Of a DNA stretch of 64,000 bases, positions 20,084 through 29,733 are shown piece after piece; position 1 is the stretch's first letter; each line of letters starts with the position of its first letter. The notes under the pieces are model-generated. The model searched no databases. It saw only the letters and a program-made list of their open reading frames with translations, and was not told where the DNA came from. Location: assembly GCA_903884005.1 (NCBI GenBank), contig CAISDA010000013.1:106037-170036 (forward strand), read 5' to 3'. Source of the stretch: an uncultured Ignavibacteriota bacterium (GTDB lineage: Bacteria > Bacteroidota > Ignavibacteria > UBA10030 > UBA8401). The position numbers and the translations under genes are program-made.

Positions 20084-20644
20084 ATGAACAGCGGCATGCT
20101 TACAATTGCGATCTTTAGTGTATGTTCGGTGTGGATTTTTTTTATCTCACGGAAGCCGCTGCGCGTCGCGGGTTCCCACGGCTTCTATCGGGTCTTTGCG
20201 TGGGAAGCGATGCTTGCCCTTGCATTGATCAATGCTCCGGCCTGGTTCTCCGAACCATGTACAATTCTTCACATCATATCGTGGATATCCCTGACCTCAT
20301 CATTGCTATTGTTGATCCCCGGCGCGTATCTTCTTCTTAAGAAAGGCAAACCCACGAGTCAACGGCAGGATGACACATTGTTTTCGTTCGAGAAGACGAC
20401 GGTACTTGTCACCGATGGAATGTATCGGTACATCCGTCATCCGTTGTATGGATCATTGCTTTTCCTCGCCTGGGGGATATTTTTAAAGGATGTCACATGG
20501 GTAACAACGGGCTTCACTGCCGCTGCCACATTGTTGTTAACGGCAACGGCAAGAGCCGATGAAAGAGAATGCATCGTCTACTTCGGTTCATCGTACAAAG
20601 AGTATATAAGGCGGACAAAAATGTTCGTGCCGTTTATTTTCTAA
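20084..20644 (+). CDS. Isoprenylcysteine carboxyl methyltransferase-like / phospholipid methyltransferase-like membrane protein
   Basis: MYRYIRHPLYGSLLFLAWGIFL … ADERECIVYFGSSYKEYIRRTKMFVPFIF matches the ICMT/PEMT C-terminal signature. Confidence 0.8.
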   Translation: MNSGMLTIAIFSVCSVWIFFISRKPLRVAGSHGFYRVFAWEAMLALALINAPAWFSEPCTILHIISWISLTSSLLLLIPGAYLLLKKGKPTSQRQDDTLFSFEKTTVLVTDGMYRYIRHPLYGSLLFLAWGIFLKDVTWVTTGFTAAATLLLTATARADERECIVYFGSSYKEYIRRTKMFVPFIF

Positions 20645-20689
20645 TCCATGGGACGAATTCACAATCCAGACTCATGAGGAGGCAACAGA

Positions 20690-20938
20690 ATGTCGTCTGA
20701 ACAACAATACTGGTTTCCGGCGAAGACGTACGGCTGGGGCTGGGGACCCCCGTCTACCTGGCAAGGATGGGCCGTGTTACTGGCATACATCGGGGCGGAA
20801 ACTCTCGCCTTTTTCGTCGTTCCGCCTCAGCGTAGCCCGATATATTTTTTTACCTGTTTTGCCATGCTGACATCGCTGTTCCTGTGGGTGTGCTTGAAAA
20901 AAGGTGAGCCGCCGAAGTGGCGCTGGGGAAGACAATGA
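20690..20938 (+). CDS. Small conserved membrane protein
   Basis: 82 aa, MSSEQQYWFPAKTYGWGWGPPSTWQGWAVLLAYIGAE; two hydrophobic segments; preceded by a purine-rich gaggagg RBS-like sequence. Confidence 0.75.
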   Translation: MSSEQQYWFPAKTYGWGWGPPSTWQGWAVLLAYIGAETLAFFVVPPQRSPIYFFTCFAMLTSLFLWVCLKKGEPPKWRWGRQ

Positions 20939-21172
20939 AGGCCGGCGGTGATGAACGTATGAGCGCGGCAAGGGCGCCTGCAACGCACTATTTTCAACGA
21001 GAGTAGCCCAGCCTAAACATCATCGACGCAATAAATTTGCCCTTGCAAAATATGCGGCAATTGTGTATGTTTATTGATAATTATAAAGCAACGATGCAGG
21101 ATACTTGAGTTGAGAAGTATTTTGGGGTAAGACTCAATGGTGGTCCCATGCGATGGAAGCTGGCACAGTGTT

Positions 21173-21255
21173 GCCGGGGTGGTGGAATGGTAGACACAAG
21201 AGACTTAAAATCTCTCGGGTGCAAGCCCGTACCGGTTCAAGTCCGGTCCTCGGTA
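21173..21255 (+). tRNA. tRNA-Leu (anticodon UAA)
   Basis: Acceptor gccgggg / cctcggt (wobble pairs), anticodon stem agaga-cttaaaa-tctct, T-arm GGTTCAAGTCC; CCA not encoded. Confidence 0.92.
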
Positions 21256-21344
21256 CAAACAAAAGCCTTAAAGCTAACTACTTTAGGGCTTTTATGTTTT
21301 TAAACGAGGGAATTGGGGGACAGATTATTCGGTAAATACTACCG

Positions 21345-21400
21345 ATTGTAAACAACTGTAAACACTTTTTAAGAGATTTTGTTTACAATTTGTTTACAGT
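21345..21400. repeat. Cluster of four TGTAAACA/TGTTTACA octamers (two forward, two reverse)
   Basis: attgtaaacaactgtaaaca … gtttacaatttgtttacagt, within about 150 bp 3' of tRNA-Leu(UAA). Confidence 0.75.
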
Positions 21401-21736
21401 GAATCATCGCATTATTTTTCACTGCATCGACAAAGTTCCTGTCGTAGTCTCTGCTGGTCCATCCGTACCAGACAGAGGCCAAAATAGTGTCCCCGAAACG
21501 TTGCTACTGGGAGCCGGCGAAGTAGATGCAGCGGCACCATCATCGTCAGTCGATGGTGGTGTGCATCCGTCAAAGGCACATTTAAGCAGTGGATAGCGTC
21601 TAGCCATTTGGATTCGATCTCATGCATAGGAACCTCCTGGCCTTTCGCCCATTCTTCCGCCGGTGTTGGCACTTTCACGAGCGTAGATTGGCACACCGAC
21701 CCAGCAATGATCCCTCCACATATCATCCGAAAAAAT

Positions 21737-24022
21737 ATGATACATAAACTAACAAAAATTTTCGTCATCGCATTCTTCGTGTTCGCGAGCGGAGTAAGTT
21801 TTTCGGGACAACAGGACACGAAAAAATCTACGCCGCTCTCCGCCGTGGTGAAAAACTACTATGGCAAGCCCACGATATTTTTAAATGATGTCGCATATGC
21901 GCCGATGATCTATGCTCTCACCGATCAACCGGGCGGCCGTTGGTCGACCGACGAGGTGCCGCAACTGAACATACAATTATTCGCAAACATTGGCGTGAAA
22001 TTGTATCAAGTCGATATCTTCCTCGAGCATCTCTGGTACGAGGACGGTACGTTCAGCCTGGAGAGGGCGAAGCTGCAGATACAAGGTATTTTGGCTGTCT
22101 GTCCCGATGCCGGTGTTATCTTCCGTTTTCACGTAAACGCTCCCAAATGGTGGGTCAAGCAGCACCCAGAGGAGAACGTGCACTACGATAAGGCCCTGGC
22201 AAAGCCCGATCCACTATCGGCGGACAGGCAGCTTATCTATCACGATGCAGGCCTGGCCGAACGTTCCAGTTTTGCATCAAAGAAGTGGATAGAAAGTGCC
22301 ACTGAAAAATTGCAGCAGTTCTGCAAGGAATTTTCGAAAACGGAGGAAGGCAACCATCTCGTCGGCATACAGGTGGCGAACGGAATATACGGCGAATGGC
22401 ATATGTGGGGGCTGCTTCGCTGGGAAGCCGATTTCAGCGAGCCGATGCGGAAACATTTTGCAGCGTGGGCGCAAAAAAAATACGGCACTGTTGAGAACCT
22501 CAGAAAAGCATGGCACGACAATGCAGCCGATTTCGGGACGATAACCGTTCCCACGACAATTGAAAGGGGTAAAATATCAGCCGGCATTTTCAGAGATCCC
22601 ACGGTCGACCGAAAGGTCATCGACTACTACACATGCCAGCATGAATTGGTCGCAGCCGATGTTCTGCATTTCTGTAAAGCCGTCAAAGATGCATGGCCGC
22701 GTCCGATCATCACCGGCGCATTCTACGGGTACTTCTTCTCCGTCTTTAACAGGCTTGCCGCCGGCAGCCAGCTGGATCTCGAGCCGGTCCTTCGGTCCCC
22801 ATACATCGATTATCTCTGCGGCCCGCAGGCGTATGAACCCGAATCGTATCTGACAGGCGAACCGTACAGGTCGAGGAGCTTAATAACGTCAATGCTGCTC
22901 AATGGAAAGTTGTGGCTCGACGAAATGGACCAGCAGCCGAAAAGAGTGTTGCCGTATAACTATAAGGACGATGATAATCCCGATTATGCCCGGACCATTT
23001 CCGAAAACGTCGCCCAGATCACCAGAAATGTCATGTTCTCGCAGTCAAAAGGCATGGGATTGTGGTTCTATGATTTCGGTCCCTCAGGGTCGTTCACGCA
23101 TCCGGAAAAAAATACATTCCCCAGTTATTGCGTGACAGGATATTGGGATCATCCGGAGTATCTCGCATCGATAAAAACTCTGAAGGGGATCATTGACGGC
23201 AATCTCCGAAAAGAATATACAACCGAAGCGGATGTCCTGCTTGTCTACGACACTAAAGTGCAGTATCACTTGATGAGTATCGGCAAGGCGGATCCCGTCA
23301 CGGGCCAGATCATCGATTGGACAAGCCTCAATTCTTTTTACGCCGGCGTCGTCTTCGATCCCATCCATATCTCCGATCTGGATAAGGTCGATTACAGCAA
23401 ATACAAAATTGTCGTGTTCGGAAATACGTTTGTGATGGATGCAAAGACCAAGGAGATCATCAGGACGAAGATCGCAAAAGATCACAGGCATCTGCTGTGG
23501 ATCTACGCCCCGGCATACAGCAGTCGAGACTCGGTCTCGGATCAAAACGTCTCAGAAGTAACAGAGATCGCATTGAAAAAAACAGTGTGCGCGGAGATTC
23601 CGAAGGTGGAGATCTCACGCACGATCGGACTGATTCCGGCACAAATGCCGAAAGGCATCTGTGCGCCGCTGTATTCCATCGACGACAGCGCCGCCGCCAT
23701 TTACGGAACGTATGCGCACGACGGTTCCGCCGCGTTCGGGAAAAAAGACCTCGGCGATCATACCTCCTGGTTCATTGGCGTGCCGCCTACAGATTACACT
23801 CTGCTGAAGTTCATTTACCGGTCCGCAGGCGCGAACATCTATGATGATGAGAAGGATGTGTTCTACGGCGGCGCAGGCATCGTCACAATGCATACAAAAA
23901 GCGGCGGAAAAAAATCCGTGCATTTGAAAAATGGAAAAAGCATTTCACTGGATCTGCCCGCAGGACCCGCCACGGTGCTGTTGAACAGCACGACCGGCGA
24001 GGTCATCTACGAGGGGAGATAG
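21737..24022 (+). CDS. Secreted glycoside hydrolase, beta-galactosidase-like (clan GH-A-like)
   Basis: Signal peptide MIHKLTKIFVIAFFVFASGVSFSGQ; candidate catalytic acids in GIYGEWHMWG and LWLDEMDQQP; barrel-like N-terminal domain and C-terminal trimerisation-like segment. Confidence 0.65.
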   Translation: MIHKLTKIFVIAFFVFASGVSFSGQQDTKKSTPLSAVVKNYYGKPTIFLNDVAYAPMIYALTDQPGGRWSTDEVPQLNIQLFANIGVKLYQVDIFLEHLWYEDGTFSLERAKLQIQGILAVCPDAGVIFRFHVNAPKWWVKQHPEENVHYDKALAKPDPLSADRQLIYHDAGLAERSSFASKKWIESATEKLQQFCKEFSKTEEGNHLVGIQVANGIYGEWHMWGLLRWEADFSEPMRKHFAAWAQKKYGTVENLRKAWHDNAADFGTITVPTTIERGKISAGIFRDPTVDRKVIDYYTCQHELVAADVLHFCKAVKDAWPRPIITGAFYGYFFSVFNRLAAGSQLDLEPVLRSPYIDYLCGPQAYEPESYLTGEPYRSRSLITSMLLNGKLWLDEMDQQPKRVLPYNYKDDDNPDYARTISENVAQITRNVMFSQSKGMGLWFYDFGPSGSFTHPEKNTFPSYCVTGYWDHPEYLASIKTLKGIIDGNLRKEYTTEADVLLVYDTKVQYHLMSIGKADPVTGQIIDWTSLNSFYAGVVFDPIHISDLDKVDYSKYKIVVFGNTFVMDAKTKEIIRTKIAKDHRHLLWIYAPAYSSRDSVSDQNVSEVTEIALKKTVCAEIPKVEISRTIGLIPAQMPKGICAPLYSIDDSAAAIYGTYAHDGSAAFGKKDLGDHTSWFIGVPPTDYTLLKFIYRSAGANIYDDEKDVFYGGAGIVTMHTKSGGKKSVHLKNGKSISLDLPAGPATVLLNSTTGEVIYEGR

Positions 24023-24076
24023 GCCGCCATTGGAATTTGGCAGAGCAGGACGTTCACGTATGAAAGGGATAGTGAT

Positions 24077-25519
24077 ATGAATACAGTCATCGTCATTCTG
24101 GGTGCGTCGGGAGATCTCACATCGCGCAAACTCATACCGGCGCTCTTTACTCTCTTCACAAAAAAACGGCTTCCTGCTGAAACGGCGATCATCGGTTTCG
24201 CCCGGAAGCGGTTCACGGATGAAGAGTTCAAGACGCTCGTGCGAACAGCAGCTCCTGATCCCTACGACGACGCTGAATGGCATGCATTCTCCCAGAACCT
24301 CTTCTATCACGTCGGCGATGTCGAGAACGAGGGCGATTATCTGGCACTCTCGGAAAAGCTCAACACCATGTACGGCGCGGCATGCAATCGTCTGTTTTAT
24401 CTCGCGGTTGGACCGGGACTGTATCCGGCAGCCATCGAGCACATGGGCGCGTCGAATCTCACGACAGAATCTCAGGGGAGCGGATACCGGCGCGTCATCA
24501 TCGAAAAACCCTTCGGACGAGATCTGGCGTCCTGCCGCGATCTGAACACACAATTGAAACATTTTTTAAGCGAACAGCAGATCTACCACATAGATCACTA
24601 CCTGGGCAAAGAGACGGTTCAGAACGTGTTGATATTCCGGTTTGCCAATGCGATATTCGAGCCGCTATGGAACAGGAACTATATCGACCACGTGCAGATC
24701 ACCGTCGCCGAATCCGTCGGCGTCGAACATCGTGCAGGATATTACGACACGGCGGGGGCGCTCCGTGACATGTTTCAGAACCATCTGCTGCAGCTCCTCA
24801 CGCTCATAGCAATGGAACCGCCTGCGCTTATCGAAGCCGATTCGCTCAGGAATGAAAAGGCTAAAGTGTTGAGGTCGCTTCGGGAGATCGCGCCCGAGCA
24901 TTCGGCACGGTACACTGTTCGCGCGCAATACGACGGCTATCTGAATGAACCGGGTGTCGCTCCGGATTCTCAAACGGAAACATATGCCGCGCTGCGCCTG
25001 TTCATCGACAATTGGCGATGGCAGGGTGTGCCGTTTTATCTTCGCTCAGGAAAAATGCTGCGAGAAAAAACCTCGGAGATCATCATCCAATTCAGGCGTC
25101 CGCCCACGCAGATCTTCGATACGCAGACCGGATCGACGGAGCTGAACACCAACCGCCTGAGCATCTGCATACAACCGGATGAGGGCATACATCTTCGTTT
25201 CATAACGAAAGTGCCGGACGAGGGCATGAAGACGCGCGCAGTGGCAATGGCATTTCAGACCCCCAAGGCAAGCGAAGCCGAATTCGCACCAGGCGCATAC
25301 GAACGCCTGCTGCTCGACGCGATCAATGGCGATGCATCGCTCTTCACGCGCAGCGACGAGATCGAGCTGGCGTGGAAATTCATCGACTCGATACGCGTGG
25401 GATGGGAGAGCGATGACGCACCGCCTCCGTCCTCCTATGCTCCGGGGTCGGCAGGCCCAGAAACTGCAGACGATCTCCTTGCACATGACGGACATTGGTG
25501 GATCCTGGGGTGCATGTAA
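24077..25519 (+). CDS. zwf: Glucose-6-phosphate 1-dehydrogenase
   Basis: VILGASGDLTSRKLIPALF…IIEKPFGRDL…IYHIDHYLGKETVQNVLIFRFANAIFEPLWNRNYIDHVQITVAE. Confidence 0.97.
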   Translation: MNTVIVILGASGDLTSRKLIPALFTLFTKKRLPAETAIIGFARKRFTDEEFKTLVRTAAPDPYDDAEWHAFSQNLFYHVGDVENEGDYLALSEKLNTMYGAACNRLFYLAVGPGLYPAAIEHMGASNLTTESQGSGYRRVIIEKPFGRDLASCRDLNTQLKHFLSEQQIYHIDHYLGKETVQNVLIFRFANAIFEPLWNRNYIDHVQITVAESVGVEHRAGYYDTAGALRDMFQNHLLQLLTLIAMEPPALIEADSLRNEKAKVLRSLREIAPEHSARYTVRAQYDGYLNEPGVAPDSQTETYAALRLFIDNWRWQGVPFYLRSGKMLREKTSEIIIQFRRPPTQIFDTQTGSTELNTNRLSICIQPDEGIHLRFITKVPDEGMKTRAVAMAFQTPKASEAEFAPGAYERLLLDAINGDASLFTRSDEIELAWKFIDSIRVGWESDDAPPPSSYAPGSAGPETADDLLAHDGHWWILGCM

Positions 25520-25807
25520 GGCGAAAGCCCGGTTCCTGCATGACATTGCTCCGCGGTGATTAACCGTACAAAAAAAAGTCTAATACCACCGTTATGGCTA
25601 TTATTACACAACTTCTCCATCACACCTCTCCCAAAACTGCTGTATTTTAACCATTTTGATTGGCATTATATTTGCTCATCGTACAGCAGATTTTACTCTT
25701 GTTCGATACTGTCGGCGAAGCACTTCGGAAAACGCCTCGCGGCGCATCAGCAGATTCGTTTAAGCAGACAGTGTACTTTTCGGCAATGAGACCACACCTC
25801 TCAACTC

Positions 25808-26353
25808 ATGTTGTATCCTTACTCAATGGTGCATATGAAATATACCGTCACACCCACCGCGAAACTCCGTGAAATGCGTGAAGAGGATTTCATCGTTTCC
25901 AAGACCGATCTTAAAGGCAGGATCGTGTACTGCAACAAGATTTTTGTGGAGTTTGCACAGTTTACCGAGCGCGAACTCATCGGTTCGCAGCACAACATTG
26001 TGCGCCACCCGGACATGCCCCGCGCCATTTTCAAGATGCTGTGGGATGTTGTGCAGAGCGGGAATGAAATATTTGCGTACGTTAAAAATATGGCGAAAGA
26101 CGGAAGCGGGTACTGGGTCTTCGCCAATATCTCCGTATCGACGGACGAGAAGGGAATTCCGATCGCGTATAGTTCGGTGCGCCGCAAACCCAAGGCGAGC
26201 GGCGTTAAAACCGTGACCGAAATCTACCGCGAAATGGTGGCGATCGAAAAACGCGTCGGTACCAGGGATGGCATGGCCGCCTCGGCTGAATATTGGAACT
26301 CGATCCAGTCGAAAGGAGGAATGAGTTATGAAGAATTTATTCATACGATATAA
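25808..26353 (+). CDS. PAS-domain protein, Aer/CetB-like (start uncertain; ATGs at 25808, 25826, 25835)
   Basis: [52 protein letters not shown] matches Aer-type PAS domains. Confidence 0.85.
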   Translation: MLYPYSMVHMKYTVTPTAKLREMREEDFIVSKTDLKGRIVYCNKIFVEFAQFTERELIGSQHNIVRHPDMPRAIFKMLWDVVQSGNEIFAYVKNMAKDGSGYWVFANISVSTDEKGIPIAYSSVRRKPKASGVKTVTEIYREMVAIEKRVGTRDGMAASAEYWNSIQSKGGMSYEEFIHTI

Positions 26354-27998
26354 TAATTTTCCGGTGAGGAAGAAATTGACGATCGGTCTTGTTGCGATCG
26401 CTCTTGCCCTCGTTGTCTTTGCAGGTTCGGTCTCCGTCACGTTGTACCGTATCAACGACAAAATTGACACGCTTGTGGCATCTTCAGACAGAGCGAGCAT
26501 CGCAAAAGAAATCCAACGTGATGTGTCGACAGATGTGACTCTGGTCGTCATCTTCAGCATACTGTTGATCGGCGGCATCATATTCTTCATCAGTTACATC
26601 TCCCGGTATATCAGCCAATTCACCGCTAAAATGTTGTCGGTGATCAAACATATCGAACACGGCGTTTTTGCCTACCGCATCAACGACATCCACTATAACG
26701 ACGATATCGGAGAAATATCCTGGGCGCTCAATAATATGCTGGATCAATTCGAGGCGTTCTTAAAGGAGATCGTCACCTCGATCCATTACAGCAGCAATAA
26801 AAAATATTTCCGCAAACCCATTTCGACCGGTCTGCATGGGGCTTTTATCGAAGCGGTGGGAGAGGTCCGTACATCACTCGACTTGCAGGAGAGCACGACA
26901 AAAGAGATCGAGGAGCAGCAGGCGTATCTGTCCACAAGCGTCAACACGATGTTGAGCGAAATGGACAAGTTTGCCGACGGAGACCTGACAGTGCATATGC
27001 AGCAGCAGCGCGACGACGAGATCGGCACGCTGTATAACGGGTTCAATCGTTCCGTTGAAAAGATCCGGTCCATGATCACCCAAGTGTATGAAGCAGTTGA
27101 TGCAACGGCAAGCGCAAGCGCTGAAATATCCTCGTCAACGGAGGAAATGGCTGCGGGTGCTCAGGAGCAGACGCGACAGGCGACAGAGGTAACGGCAGCC
27201 GTTGAAGAAATGACGCAATCAATACAGACCACAACGGCAAACGTCGACCGTGCGGCGTCGATGTCTAAAAAATCGGGAGAGCAGGCGAAGGTCGGCGGCA
27301 AGGTGGTCGAAGAAACGGTGGCCGGCATGAACAGGATCGCCGATGTGGTGAAGCAATCCGCCGCCACGGTTCAGGCGCTCGGCGCATCGAGCGATCAGAT
27401 CGGAGAGATCGCGCAGGTGATCGACGATATCGCCGATCAGACCAATCTGCTTGCCCTTAACGCAGCGATCGAAGCCGCCCGCGCCGGAGAGCAGGGGCGA
27501 GGGTTCGCCGTTGTTGCCGATGAAGTGAGGAAGCTCGCCGAGCGGACATCGAAGGCGACGAAGGAGATCTCGACGATGATCAAAAAAATCCAGACCGACA
27601 CGGCGCTCGCCGTGGATGCGATGAACCGTGGCAACGAGGAGGTCGAAAACGGAAAACGCTTGTCGGCGAGAGCCGGCGAGTCGCTCAATGAGATCATTTC
27701 GGGCACGAATGAAGTGGTCAAAGTGATCGGTGAAATTGCCGAAGCGAGCGCCGAAGAGGAAAAGATGTCGAGATCGATCAATTCGAATATCGAGTCCATC
27801 AATAACGTAACGCGGGAAACGGCGACCGGCACGCATGAAATAGCGAAAGCGGCGGAAGACCTCAACCATCTGACGAACTCGCTCCACCAGTTGGTAACCC
27901 AGTTCAGGCTGAACGGCGACGGAGAATCGACGCATTCGCCGAAGATCGCATCTGTCCGGCACACGAAACCTGTAAAGGCCATCGCTGGACGCTGGTAA
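26328..27998 (+). CDS. Methyl-accepting chemotaxis protein with very short extracytoplasmic loop (CetA-like)
   Basis: Two N-terminal TM segments, HAMP-like region, signalling hairpin [47 protein letters not shown]; overlaps the PAS gene by 26 bp. Confidence 0.95.
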   Translation: MKNLFIRYNNFPVRKKLTIGLVAIALALVVFAGSVSVTLYRINDKIDTLVASSDRASIAKEIQRDVSTDVTLVVIFSILLIGGIIFFISYISRYISQFTAKMLSVIKHIEHGVFAYRINDIHYNDDIGEISWALNNMLDQFEAFLKEIVTSIHYSSNKKYFRKPISTGLHGAFIEAVGEVRTSLDLQESTTKEIEEQQAYLSTSVNTMLSEMDKFADGDLTVHMQQQRDDEIGTLYNGFNRSVEKIRSMITQVYEAVDATASASAEISSSTEEMAAGAQEQTRQATEVTAAVEEMTQSIQTTTANVDRAASMSKKSGEQAKVGGKVVEETVAGMNRIADVVKQSAATVQALGASSDQIGEIAQVIDDIADQTNLLALNAAIEAARAGEQGRGFAVVADEVRKLAERTSKATKEISTMIKKIQTDTALAVDAMNRGNEEVENGKRLSARAGESLNEIISGTNEVVKVIGEIAEASAEEEKMSRSINSNIESINNVTRETATGTHEIAKAAEDLNHLTNSLHQLVTQFRLNGDGESTHSPKIASVRHTKPVKAIAGRW

Positions 27999-28036
27999 TG
28001 GCACTAAGCGCGGATCGAGCCGCACCAACAAGCCGC

Positions 28037-28072
28037 ACCTTGCACCGGAATATCGGTGCAAGGTTTTTTTTT
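28037..28072 (+). terminator. Rho-independent terminator
   Basis: accttgcaccg-gaatat-cggtgcaaggt followed by a T run. Confidence 0.9.
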
Positions 28073-28125
28073 GTACGGGGGTAAAAGTCTGTTATTTGGG
28101 GCGAAGTTTTCGTATAATTATCATT

Positions 28126-29718
28126 ATGGAAATAAAGACTGATTTTCTTGTTCTGGGCAGCGGTATTGCCGGCTTATTCTTTGCCATCCATGCTGCGGAA
28201 CTCGGCACGGTGGCCATTGTCACGAAAAAGGAAAAAGCCGAGTCCAATACAAACTACGCTCAAGGCGGGATCGCCTCGGTGATCGCGCAGGACGATACGT
28301 ACGATTCACACATCGAAGATACGATGAAGGCCGGGGCATATCTGTGCCACCGTGATTCTGTAGAGGCGCTCGTGAAAGAAGGGCCGCATCAGATCGAAGA
28401 ATTGATCGATATCGGCGTTGCGTTCACGCGGAAGGGAACGGCGCTCGATCTCGGGAAAGAAGGCGGCCATTCGATGCACCGCATCGTCCATGCCGCAGAT
28501 CTCACAGGCAAGGAAGTCGAGCGTGCCCTGCTCGCGCGTGCAGCAGAGCATCCGAACATCACGATGTACGAGAATCATGTCGCGATCGATCTCATCACCG
28601 AACATCATCTTTTCGGCACCGACAAAAAACACTACAACACGACCCATTGCTGGGGGGCGTATGTGCTCGATGCCGAAGAGAACGTGGTGAAGACATTTCT
28701 TGCTACAACGACCATGCTTGCCACGGGCGGTGCAGGGCAGGTATATCTGCACACGACGAATCCGACCATCGCCACCGGCGATGGCGTGGCAATGGCTCAC
28801 CGTGCCGGCGCCAAGATCGCCAACATGGAATTCATTCAATTCCACCCCACGACGCTCTTCAATTCTGGCTCGCCATCGTTCCTCATTTCAGAGGCCGTCC
28901 GCGGATTCGGCGCAATTCTCAGGAACGCCGACGGCGAAGATTTCATGAAGCGCTACCATCCCATGGCGTCGCTTGCACCGCGCGATATTGTCGCCCGTGC
29001 GATCGATGCGGAATTGAAAAGGAGCGGGGACGACTTCGTCACGCTCGATCTGAGCCATCTCGATGCGCCGGCAGTGCGTGAACATTTCCCCAATATTTAT
29101 CAACGCTGCCTTCGCCATTCGATCGACATCACGAAAGATCCGGTGCCTGTGGTCCCGGCTGCGCATTATTCCTGCGGCGGCGTTGTCACCGACCTGAACG
29201 GGCAGACCACGATCAGCGGACTCTACGCATGCGGTGAAGTGAGCATGACGGGAGTGCACGGGGCCAACAGACTTGCCAGCAATTCTCTGCTCGAAGCGCT
29301 CGTCTTCGCATCCCGAGCAGCGGTGCATGTGCGCGAATTCAGGGAAAAAATCGTGCCTATCCCCTCCATCGGACCGTGGGATGACAGCGGCACGATCAAC
29401 AGCGACGAATGGGTGCTCGTTGCGCACGACCGACGCGAGATACAGCAGATCATGTGGGACTATGTCGGCATTGTGCGCTCAAATATACGCCTCGAACGCG
29501 CGCTGCGGCGTGTGGAGTTGATACAGAAGGAAGTGCGGGATTTTTACATACGCACCAAAGTAACCGAAGGACTGATCGAACTGCGCAATATCGCCTGCGT
29601 TGCAGACCTGATCATCCGTTCGGGACTGCTGCGCAAGGAAAGCCGCGGTCTCCATTACAATACAGATTTTCCCGCGACGGACGACGCACATTGGCTTAAA
29701 GATACGGTCATCGATTAA
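28126..29718 (+). CDS. nadB: L-aspartate oxidase
   Basis: DFLVLGSGIAGLFFAIHAAELG…TNYAQGGIASVIAQDDT…EFIQFHPTTLF…HYSCGGVVTDLNGQTTISGLYACGEVSMTGVHGANRLASNSLLEALVF. Confidence 0.96.
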   Translation: MEIKTDFLVLGSGIAGLFFAIHAAELGTVAIVTKKEKAESNTNYAQGGIASVIAQDDTYDSHIEDTMKAGAYLCHRDSVEALVKEGPHQIEELIDIGVAFTRKGTALDLGKEGGHSMHRIVHAADLTGKEVERALLARAAEHPNITMYENHVAIDLITEHHLFGTDKKHYNTTHCWGAYVLDAEENVVKTFLATTTMLATGGAGQVYLHTTNPTIATGDGVAMAHRAGAKIANMEFIQFHPTTLFNSGSPSFLISEAVRGFGAILRNADGEDFMKRYHPMASLAPRDIVARAIDAELKRSGDDFVTLDLSHLDAPAVREHFPNIYQRCLRHSIDITKDPVPVVPAAHYSCGGVVTDLNGQTTISGLYACGEVSMTGVHGANRLASNSLLEALVFASRAAVHVREFREKIVPIPSIGPWDDSGTINSDEWVLVAHDRREIQQIMWDYVGIVRSNIRLERALRRVELIQKEVRDFYIRTKVTEGLIELRNIACVADLIIRSGLLRKESRGLHYNTDFPATDDAHWLKDTVID

Positions 29719-29733
29719 CAACGAAAAGTCAGC

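Noticed and set aside
21412-21819. 135-aa minus-strand ORF between tRNA-Leu(UAA) and the glycoside hydrolase
   Set aside because: Overlaps the signal peptide of the well-supported plus-strand gene and has no recognised domain. Part of it (MHEIESKWLDAIH… after aggaggttcct) looks RBS-like, so it is not fully excluded.
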